Notes under the pieces: generated by a model
The model's input: the letters and a program-made list of their open reading frames with translations, nothing else
What the model was told of the DNA's origin: nothing
The model's database searches: none
Shown: in pieces, positions 56,175-64,000 of the stretch
Position numbering within the stretch: position 1 is the stretch's first letter
Layout of the letters: each line of letters opens with the position of its first letter
NCBI RefSeq assembly: GCF_015206815.1
Contig: NZ_JADEXZ010000002.1
Location: forward strand, 62,001 to 126,000
DNA length: 64,000 nt
Direction: 5' to 3'
Source: Fortiea sp. LEGE XX443
GTDB lineage: Bacteria > Cyanobacteriota > Cyanobacteriia > Cyanobacteriales > Nostocaceae
Translations under genes and position numbers: made by a program

Positions 56175-56912
56175 TTAATTTTTAGTTTCTACTGCTTGTA
56201 GCACTCGTTGTAAAACCTCCTGGTAAGCATCTTCTACATTTCCTAAGTCTCGGCGGAAGCGGTCTTTATCCATTACCCGGCGATTAGGATCGGCTTCTGC
56301 TGTATCCCACAAACGACAGGTGTCTGGGCTAATCTCATCTGCCAATAGTATCTGCTGTTGTGAGTCCAAACCAAATTCTAGTTTGAAGTCTACTAGTGTT
56401 ATGCCACATTGCCGCCAAAAGCTAATCAGAAAATCGTTGACTTGCAATGCAAGATTCGTAATTGTGTCTACTTGTTCCGCTGTGGCGAGTTCCATCAAGA
56501 GTAGGCGATCGCGCGTCAACAGTGGGTCTCCTAATTGATCATTTTTGTAATAAAACTCAACCAAAGGCTGTTTTAAAACTGTACCTACTGGTAAACCTGT
56601 CTGCTGGCTTAGACTACCAGCCGCAATATTCCTGACAACTACTTCTAGTGGCACAATCTTGACTGCCTTCACCCGCATTTGATTTGGGGCTGGGCTGTCA
56701 ATAAAGTGGGTTCTTATACCGTTTGCTTCCAATTTTTTAAATAACTGGCTAGAAATACTACAGTTAATTTTTCCCTTGCCGAGGATACTGCCACGCTTTT
56801 GGGCGTTAAAAGCGGTGGCATCATCTTTAAAGTCAGCCAACAAGACTTCTGGATTGTCTGTTGTATAGAGTATCTTTGCTTTGCCTTCGTATAGCTTGGA
56901 ATGAACAGACAT
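56175..56912 (-). CDS. purC: SAICAR synthetase
   Basis: A 245-residue PurC of the purine pathway. Seen are KLYEGKAKILYTTDNPEVLLADFKDDATAFNAQK, VVRNIAAGSLSQQTGLPVGT and the C-terminal ILLADEISPDTCRLWD. The ATG at 56910-56912 gives MSVHSKLYEGKAK, the usual start; the frame extends eight codons to a TTG upstream. It is upstream of bamA on the same strand, separated by 143 bp with GTCAATA repeats. Confidence 0.95.
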   Translation of the reverse strand: MSVHSKLYEGKAKILYTTDNPEVLLADFKDDATAFNAQKRGSILGKGKINCSISSQLFKKLEANGIRTHFIDSPAPNQMRVKAVKIVPLEVVVRNIAAGSLSQQTGLPVGTVLKQPLVEFYYKNDQLGDPLLTRDRLLLMELATAEQVDTITNLALQVNDFLISFWRQCGITLVDFKLEFGLDSQQQILLADEISPDTCRLWDTAEADPNRRVMDKDRFRRDLGNVEDAYQEVLQRVLQAVETKN

Positions 56913-56936
56913 GGTAGGAGGTAGAGTTTTCAGCAA

Positions 56937-57455
56937 TGGTCAGCTTGTGTCCTTTCGGGCTTCACCATTTTATCTTTAGTTAACAAAGATTAGTCAATTA
57001 CTAGTGAGTGAGCGATGAAAAGCCTAAAAACTACTCATTAAAAATATTTAGGGGTTTTTACAGTCACTTTATTTGGCTCTTGTTGGGTATTTACCTGTAA
57101 ATTATCTTACCAACTTCATTAATCAATATTATTGACTAGGAGACTTTTTTGTTCTTATGTTTTGTTTTAAATGATATTTTCCCTGGGTTTTTAGCTTGTA
57201 GAAATTACTGGTTTTTTTCTTGATGTGATGTCCTAATATTTACTCTCAGCTTTTATAATAAAGACGCGATCACGCCCCATTAATAATCAAGGACAATGTA
57301 AATTAGCAGTTGGCAGAAGGGTAGACTATTAGCACTTGCTACACAACTCCTATTTTAGGATAGATGCCGATGAAGCTCTTTTGTATTTATAAGTAGGATA
57401 TGTGCATAGCTGATGACTAAACTTCAGATATTAAGACAATAACGGAGTTCAATAA
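56937..57455. other. Divergent intergenic region, no gene seen
   Basis: About 520 bp, AT-rich, between purC and the next gene; it should hold both promoters. No RNA gene, repeat or frame that I can support. Confidence 0.5.
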
Positions 57456-57731
57456 GTGGAGCATCACATAGTGAATAAAGATGATTTTCTTTACCCTCAT
57501 GGCCGCTATTACGGTCAAGTCAAGCCAGAAAACTTAGTATTTAATGCAAATCTCCAAGAATTTGCTCAGAAAGTTAGTTATGTTTGTAGCTTAGAAACAG
57601 GTGGAAAAATTCCCCCAGAAGATGCTTATGAACAAATTAAAGCTTTGTGGAAACAATTAAAACACAGTAAAAAACAACTGCAAATTGGCGAAGATCCTTT
57701 TAAAAATGAAGGTGGAGAAGCTGAGGAATAA
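57456..57731 (+). CDS. Small cyanobacterial protein (DUF7219-like)
   Basis: A 91-residue acidic protein starting at GTG 57456, with ACGGAG as ribosome binding site nine bases upstream. The sequence DDFLYPHGRYYGQVKPENLVFNANLQEFAQKVSYVCSLETGGKI looks strongly conserved and is, by recall, the DUF7219 family of cyanobacteria. The C-terminal half is helical and Lys/Gln-rich. Role unknown. Confidence 0.75.
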   Translation: MEHHIVNKDDFLYPHGRYYGQVKPENLVFNANLQEFAQKVSYVCSLETGGKIPPEDAYEQIKALWKQLKHSKKQLQIGEDPFKNEGGEAEE

Positions 57732-57882
57732 GGGAAAACACTGGGAGAAATAAATAGTATAAAGCTAAAAATTAATTTTTACTGATTACTTGATATTTTC
57801 GCTACTCCCTTCCACGAACGATCTCCAGGATTCAAGTAAATAAACAATGTTTTTTATACACAAAACACAAAAAATTACGTTT

Positions 57883-60480
57883 TTATTTGCTAACAATTGC
57901 CCAAACACCATCCCAGGAATCTGGAGGTGGTGTTTGCTGGTAATTATGAGAGCGTTCTAGATGAACCTCAACAGCTTTGTCTTTGGGTCGAATATATTTA
58001 GCAGCAGTAAAACAAGCGATCGCTTGAGTAAAATTACGAGATAAATAAGCAACTCTACCAGCATGGTAGTAAAATAAAAACTCTTGGGTATCAGCATCAA
58101 GGGGAGTATGGCAATCGCCAATTAACTCATAGATATTTACAGCTTGGTGTTTACCCTTGACCCGAATTTTATCTAACTGACGCACCCAAATGCGATCGCA
58201 GCACAGCTGGTAGGTAAATTCGCTCAAAATAATATCACAACCATATTCTTTGGTGACAGTTTCCAAGCGAGCGCTCAAATTCACACTATCACCAATCACG
58301 GTGTAATCCATGCGTTTTTGGGAACCAATATTACCCGAAACAACTTCCCCAGAACTAATCCCAATCCCAATGCGAATTTGCGGTTGTTCCTCAATAATGC
58401 GCCGTTGGTTAAATTCTTCAAGGCGTTGGCGCATCTCCAAGGCTGACTGTATCGCTTGCCAAGCATGGTTTTCTGTCAGTGGTAAAGGCGCACCAAACAC
58501 GGCCATCAAGGCATCACCAATGAACTTATCTAAAGTGCCTTCGTGATTAAAAACTGCCTCCACCATCGTTTCAAAATACTGGTTTAGTAGCGATACTACC
58601 GCCGCTGCTCCTAGATTTTCTGTCAAAGTGGTGTAGCCACGAATATCTGAAAATAAGATAGTCACATCCTTACGCTCACCCACCATTAAAGCATCCTCAC
58701 CCACAGCCAAAACTTGTTCTGCCACATGGGGAGTAAGGTAACGATACATCGTAGTTTTCAGGCGTTTTTCTTGACTGATATCTTCCAAAACAACCAAACC
58801 ACCTCTGACTCCACCTTCTGGGTTAGTTAGGGGATTGACAGTGAGATTAATACTGCGTTCTAATTGTTCTACCTGACTAGCAGGAATGAATTGGGATTGG
58901 GGAGTTAGAGGTAAATTCCAAGGAATAAAAATATCGGGGTTGGTGCGATCGCGCACTGCTAAAATTAAGTTTTGCGTATTACTAACTGAATCCAAATTCT
59001 CACTTATAAATTGTCCCTCTAAACTCAGTGCTGGACACCGCCCCAGCATCAAACTTTGCTCTGGTACATAATGTCTAGCTCCAGTTGTCAAACTGTCTTC
59101 TAACCGTATTTGTAAATTTTCAATTGGTACTACTTCCCAAACAAAGCGACCGATTAAATTTTGTTCCCATAGTAATTTATTATTTTTGTTATTAGATTCC
59201 ACTAAGGGACAACCTAATAACTCTAGTGCTGCATCATTAATTGTGACAATTCGACCGTTCATATCTGTAGAAATTACAGCATCAGAAAGACTTTGCAAAA
59301 TGTCTTTTTGATACTGTTTTTCTAGCAATACATTCTCAAACAATCGGGCATTTTCTAAAGCAATTCCTGCCTGAATATTAAAAGCCCGCATAAACTCTTC
59401 ATCAGAAGCAGTAAAACTCCCTTTTTGCTTATTAATTAACTGGGTTACACCTATTAATTCATTAGCAGAATTAAACACTGGCAAACATAAAATATTTCGA
59501 GTTGCATACCCAGTTTTTCTATCTGTATTGGGGTCAAAACGGGGGTCTTTATAAGCATCAGGAATATTCAATGCTTCCCCTGTAGATGCCACATAGCCAG
59601 CAATGCCACGATTCGTCGGCATCCGAATTTCCATGAAGTCTGTCTGATCTGCTGCGGCTGCTACTTTTGTCCAGAGTTCGCCCATTTCTTTGCGATATAA
59701 AAACAGCGTACTGCGGTCTGCTTGCATTAAAATTCGAGCTTGCTCCATAACTATTTGCAAAGTTGCTTCTAAATCTAAACTTTGCCCTAGGGTTTGAGTC
59801 GCTCGTAACAGTGCTGTTGCTCCCCGTTGATTGCGAGCTGCTACATAAAAAGACTGACAAGTTTCTAAAATAATTCCAATAGAAGCGGCAAAATCCCGAA
59901 AACAGTCTTCATCTTCATGATTAAACGGAATGTTGCCATCTTTATTTACTAGCTGTACTACGGCTACAATTTGATTTTTGCTACTCAAAACGGGCATACA
60001 TAAAATGTTGCGAATTCTGTAGCCCATTTGTTTTTCTAAATCAGGACTAAATAGGGGATGAGTAGCAGTTTCGGCAATATTCAAGTATTGGCCTGTACTA
60101 GCAACATGACCCGGAATGCCAACAGTAATCGGAGTCCTAATTTCTAAAAATTTTTGACTATTGTCTTGGGGAACTTTTGACCAAAGCTGACCTTTATCAT
60201 AGTCAACTAAAAAAATAGCTGTGTGTTCGGCTTGAAGAATTTGGCCAATTTTGAGTGTGATTGCTTCTAGTACCTTCTCCAACATTGTCTCTAGAGCTTC
60301 ATTATTGATCAGTTCAATTGCTCTGAGAAATTGTTGAAACTCAGCGGTAATAAAGTCAAGTAAACAAACAAATTCGTTAACAGAAAGGTCTTTGACACGA
60401 CGCAGTAAGGCGTGGGTGCGATTAACTTGCGTAAGTTCGGTTAATGTAGCCAAGACGCTACCAGGATTGGGAAGAGTCAT
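57883..60480 (-). CDS. Adenylate cyclase, GAF-GAF-PAS-CHD (CyaB1/CyaB2 type)
   Basis: An 865-residue class III cyclase. GAF-A (about 62-210) and GAF-B (about 238-385) each carry the cyclic-nucleotide-binding NKFDE-type motif (NKDGN...DED and NKQKGSFTASDEEF). A PAS region follows (about 390-510), then the catalytic domain (about 605-785) with metal Asp in FSDIRGYT, FIGDALMAVFG (substrate Lys/Asp), and the DYTVIGDSVNLSARLE region; a TPR-like tail ends the protein. This is the order of Anabaena CyaB1 and CyaB2, where GAF domains bind cAMP for positive feedback. Which paralogue it is cannot be told here. Confidence 0.93.
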   Translation of the reverse strand: MTLPNPGSVLATLTELTQVNRTHALLRRVKDLSVNEFVCLLDFITAEFQQFLRAIELINNEALETMLEKVLEAITLKIGQILQAEHTAIFLVDYDKGQLWSKVPQDNSQKFLEIRTPITVGIPGHVASTGQYLNIAETATHPLFSPDLEKQMGYRIRNILCMPVLSSKNQIVAVVQLVNKDGNIPFNHEDEDCFRDFAASIGIILETCQSFYVAARNQRGATALLRATQTLGQSLDLEATLQIVMEQARILMQADRSTLFLYRKEMGELWTKVAAAADQTDFMEIRMPTNRGIAGYVASTGEALNIPDAYKDPRFDPNTDRKTGYATRNILCLPVFNSANELIGVTQLINKQKGSFTASDEEFMRAFNIQAGIALENARLFENVLLEKQYQKDILQSLSDAVISTDMNGRIVTINDAALELLGCPLVESNNKNNKLLWEQNLIGRFVWEVVPIENLQIRLEDSLTTGARHYVPEQSLMLGRCPALSLEGQFISENLDSVSNTQNLILAVRDRTNPDIFIPWNLPLTPQSQFIPASQVEQLERSINLTVNPLTNPEGGVRGGLVVLEDISQEKRLKTTMYRYLTPHVAEQVLAVGEDALMVGERKDVTILFSDIRGYTTLTENLGAAAVVSLLNQYFETMVEAVFNHEGTLDKFIGDALMAVFGAPLPLTENHAWQAIQSALEMRQRLEEFNQRRIIEEQPQIRIGIGISSGEVVSGNIGSQKRMDYTVIGDSVNLSARLETVTKEYGCDIILSEFTYQLCCDRIWVRQLDKIRVKGKHQAVNIYELIGDCHTPLDADTQEFLFYYHAGRVAYLSRNFTQAIACFTAAKYIRPKDKAVEVHLERSHNYQQTPPPDSWDGVWAIVSK

Positions 60481-60485
60481 GGAAA

Positions 60486-60513
60486 TTTTAGATTTTAGAT
60501 TTTAGATTTTAGA
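60486..60513. repeat. Heptanucleotide tandem repeat (TTTTAGA)4
   Basis: Four exact TTTTAGA units directly upstream of the cyclase start codon, so they sit in its leader or promoter. Confidence 0.9.
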
Positions 60514-60589
60514 TTTCGCTTGTATCTATCATTAATCGCTGTTCCCGAAAATTGTGGAGCAAACCCGCCCCACAATTCAAAGCCCTAAT

Positions 60590-61726
60590 TTAAACGACTG
60601 CTGTCGGTTGTTTCGCCGAGACTATTTTTTGATAGTAATCTTGTAGTTGACGTGTGGCAGCTGCCCATCCCCACTTTTCTGCTTCCTTGCGGGCGTTTTG
60701 ACGGATAGTATCTCGTTCTTGTTGATTTTCCAAGAGACGAATTGTTGCAGAAATGGCATCTTGAATATCAGCTTTGGGGTTAAAAAGATATCCATTCACG
60801 CCATCTGTAACAATATCAGGAATTCCTCCAGAACGGGCTGCAACTACGGGACAACCAGCGGCCATTGCTTCTAATAGAACTAAGCCTAGTGTTTCTGTAC
60901 GAGAAGGAAAAATAAAGGCATCAGCACTAGCAAAGGCAGAACCTAGCTCCCTTCCAATGAGATAGCCGACAAAATTAGTGTTTGTCCCAGCAAAATGTTT
61001 TTCTAGTGCTTGGCGATGGGGGCCATCTCCTACCAAAGCTAATCGTGCTTGGGGAATTGCTGCTAAAATTGGTTTAATTCGCTCAATTTCTTTTTCGGCA
61101 GATAGACGGCCAACATAAAGCAGCAAAGGACTTTCGGGATGATTTTGAGAAAGACGTGATCGCATTTCTAAACTGGCTAAATCAGGGTGAAATAATTCTG
61201 TATCTACTCCCCGTTGCCACAAATCGACTCTTTCAATGCCATGCGATGATAGTTCTTCTATCATGGCTGTAGAGGTACAAAGATTCAATAATGCTTGATT
61301 ATGAGCGCCTTTGAGCAGTTCCCACAGTAGCCCTTCTAACATTCCTAAACCGTAATGCTGGAGATATTGGGGTAAATGAGTATGGTAAGAGGCTACTAAG
61401 GGAAGTTTCAAGACTTTGCTATAAAAAATTCCAGCTAATCCTAAAACTGCTGGATTCACAATATGAATCACATCGGGCTGGAACTCTTCTAAAGCATAAC
61501 CAATTGCTGGGCGAGGCAGTGCCATTTTCAACTCTGGATACAGAGGTAAAGGAAAGCCATCAACGCCGTAAACTTTCGCTCCTTTATGTTCTGTGATACC
61601 ACCCTCAGGGGCAATTACTAAGACTTGATTTCCATTGCGTTGTAGATGATCAACGGTGTGGCGTAGGCGTGTAACTATGCCATCTACCTTAGGCAAAAAG
61701 GTTTCGGTGAATAAGGCTATTCTCAT
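60590..61726 (-). CDS. sqdX: SqdX, sulfoquinovosyldiacylglycerol synthase
   Basis: A 378-residue GT4 glycosyltransferase that moves sulfoquinovose from UDP-sulfoquinovose to diacylglycerol. N-terminal FTETFLPKVDGIVTRLRHTVDHLQRNG and the donor-binding PSRTETLGLVLLEAMAAGCPVVAARSGGIPDIV are typical. The call as SqdX rather than a general GT4 rests on the neighbouring sqdB, 360 bp upstream on the same strand. SQDG is made at thylakoid and plasma membranes. Confidence 0.92.
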   Translation of the reverse strand: MRIALFTETFLPKVDGIVTRLRHTVDHLQRNGNQVLVIAPEGGITEHKGAKVYGVDGFPLPLYPELKMALPRPAIGYALEEFQPDVIHIVNPAVLGLAGIFYSKVLKLPLVASYHTHLPQYLQHYGLGMLEGLLWELLKGAHNQALLNLCTSTAMIEELSSHGIERVDLWQRGVDTELFHPDLASLEMRSRLSQNHPESPLLLYVGRLSAEKEIERIKPILAAIPQARLALVGDGPHRQALEKHFAGTNTNFVGYLIGRELGSAFASADAFIFPSRTETLGLVLLEAMAAGCPVVAARSGGIPDIVTDGVNGYLFNPKADIQDAISATIRLLENQQERDTIRQNARKEAEKWGWAAATRQLQDYYQKIVSAKQPTAVV

Positions 61727-62086
61727 AAAAAACTATTGGAAGCAGTTAATCCCAGATGTTTTAGATTTTGGTCTCAAAAACAGGGTAAACCTTCTTCTGT
61801 AGCACGATCAATTCTGGATGGTTACAATTTAGGTTTTATGAAGTTTTGATCAAATAATTTCTTAACTAATGGTTCGTGGAGACGTTGCAATACAACGCCT
61901 CCAATACACAAAAAATTAATTGTTGAACGTGTTTAGATTTCGGCATCAGGCTTCGATGGCTGTACAACTCGACAAAATTTTGCCGAATGTCTCACAGCGG
62001 AAACCTACACCCCTAATTCAATCTCTTTACCTCCTCTAAATCCTCACATTCTTTGAGAGCGAAAATTTTCTTGTGTTAATTTTGTC
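61727..62086. other. Gap between sqdB and sqdX, no gene
   Basis: 360 bp with a short ACGTTGCAATACAACG-type inverted sequence near 61880-61905. It is long for an operon, so sqdX may have its own promoter. Confidence 0.5.
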
Positions 62087-63253
<1,167 letters not shown>

Positions 63254-63320
63254 TTACTCGCTGATAGCTAAATCTATCAGGTTTATGTACCCCCTTAACC
63301 ATGAAAGTCAGTAAAAAGTA

Positions 63321-63351
63321 AAAAGGCAAAAGTAAAAATCTTTTGCCTTTT
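63321..63351 (-). terminator. Intrinsic terminator of the lipoprotein gene
   Basis: Perfect 12-bp stem AAAAGGCAAAAG (63321-63332) / CTTTTGCCTTTT (63340-63351); on the minus strand it is followed by a T-rich run. It lies just after the lipoprotein stop codon and before sqdB. Confidence 0.85.
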
Positions 63352-63362
63352 ACCTTTTGATT

Positions 63363-63878
63363 TTATTGAGGAATGCGATACTGCTGGGCAATGTAATAAA
63401 ACAGCGGGTAATAATTAGAAAAATCTTGGCTTGGGCTGTGTCCTTGCCAATAATATGTGATTTTACCTTGAGTTAAGGTCAGTTTCATGGAACCGATTTG
63501 CTGACCAACTTCTACTAATAAAACCCCAGATACGCCTTGATTCGTCTGAAAGTTAGAATTTATATTCTTTTTAGAATTATGCTTGTCATTTACTGTATCT
63601 GGTAACTGATTACTTGCCCATGCTCTAATTTCCACGGTTTGGCTGCGTGGTGAGACTAAGGCAATACCGTCGTTATTTTCTGGCGCTGCTAAAACAGTCC
63701 AATTACTGGGATAAGGAAATTCAAAGCCATAACGGGAATTTTTATAATTTTTCCATTGCGTACCAGAAACGTTGACGCTAGGCGCTACACACCCCCACAA
63801 CATCAGAGATAAAGCGATCGCTCCAGTAGTAATTTGATATTTAGTACATTTTTTGTGTGTTAAATTACGAGTTTTCAC
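63363..63878 (-). CDS. Lipoprotein of unknown function (PsbP-like fold possible)
   Basis: A 171-residue protein with a lipoprotein signal: basic N-terminus, hydrophobic GAIALSLMLWGC with lipobox Cys at about residue 30. The mature part has YKNSRYGFEFPYPSNWTVLAAPENNDGIALVSP, which is the opening typical of PsbP-like proteins, and a strand-rich body to YYIAQQYRIPQ. It would be attached to a membrane facing the periplasm or lumen. The PsbP-like call is tentative. The rest of the window (63879-64000) is its upstream region with no gene seen. Confidence 0.75.
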   Translation of the reverse strand: MKTRNLTHKKCTKYQITTGAIALSLMLWGCVAPSVNVSGTQWKNYKNSRYGFEFPYPSNWTVLAAPENNDGIALVSPRSQTVEIRAWASNQLPDTVNDKHNSKKNINSNFQTNQGVSGVLLVEVGQQIGSMKLTLTQGKITYYWQGHSPSQDFSNYYPLFYYIAQQYRIPQ

Positions 63879-64000
63879 GGTAACAGCAGACCTGATTACA
63901 CTTTTTATTCAAGATGATTGATTGTATCAAAGTCTTTAAAATATGCACTCTATCAAGGATTTACAAATATTTTTCTGCTGCTCATATAAACATTGGTTCA

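Overview
The window is chromosomal DNA of a filamentous, probably heterocyst-forming cyanobacterium (Nostocales: Nostoc/Anabaena/Calothrix type). The evidence is NtcA with a GTA-N8-TAC box upstream, a SufR repressor divergent from sufBC, SQDG lipid genes (sqdB, sqdX), a GAF-GAF-PAS adenylate cyclase of the CyaB type, a cyanobacterial Omp85/BamA-lpxC-fabZ-lpxA-lpxB cluster, many HIP1 octamers (GCGATCGC) and many short heptanucleotide tandem repeats. Almost all of it is core genome; accessory DNA is limited to small mobile elements and a few decayed genes.

Layout. 1-3.4 kb: end of the suf Fe-S assembly operon (sufC partial, sufB) with divergent sufR and two perfect SufR operators between them, then small genes. 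3.4-8.2 kb: membrane protein, YbjQ-like protein, a MITE, a TPR protein, an orphan ABC ATPase and a GT2 glycosyltransferase. 8.4-12.7 kb: translation/transcription cluster rplS, tRNA-Trp, secE-nusG-rplK-rplA, an L10 leader with attenuator, rplJ-rplL and a terminator. 13.2-24.9 kb: SNF2 helicase, pnp, a DUF3146-like gene, a YqgF/RuvC-fold protein, a DUF3084 protein, ntcA, fabI, hisB. 25.2-32.5 kb: Uma2 protein, ABC ATPase, an intact-looking IS1-family element, a polysaccharide export protein, a DUF1400 hydrolase, a transposase fragment and a small Cys-rich protein.

32.5-44 kb: fmt, a long non-coding stretch with a candidate structured RNA, an exported protein of unknown function, a 154-bp MITE with IS1-like ends, minCDE, a four-carbon acid sugar kinase homologue, a DUF433/DUF5615 toxin-antitoxin pair bracketed by decayed copies of another small gene, two membrane proteins and a DUF72 protein. 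44.4-49.4 kb: an unknown protein, a membrane GTPase, an unknown membrane protein and a solitary C5 DNA methyltransferase. 49.6-57 kb: the outer-membrane cluster lpxB, lpxA, fabZ, lpxC, bamA and purC, all on the minus strand. 57.4-64 kb: a small conserved protein, the adenylate cyclase, sqdX, sqdB and a lipoprotein.

How the genes fit together: the suf genes and SufR form an Fe-S-sensing circuit; secE-nusG-L11-L1-L10-L7/L12 is the classical co-regulated block; lpxA/B/C with fabZ and bamA make and place outer-membrane components; sqdB and sqdX make the thylakoid sulfolipid; MinCDE positions the division site. I saw no CRISPR array, prophage, biosynthetic cluster or defence island. The least explained items are a pseudoknot-capable RNA candidate at 33.88-34.11 kb and a set of non-autonomous elements, one of which shares ends and target-duplication length with the resident IS1-family element.
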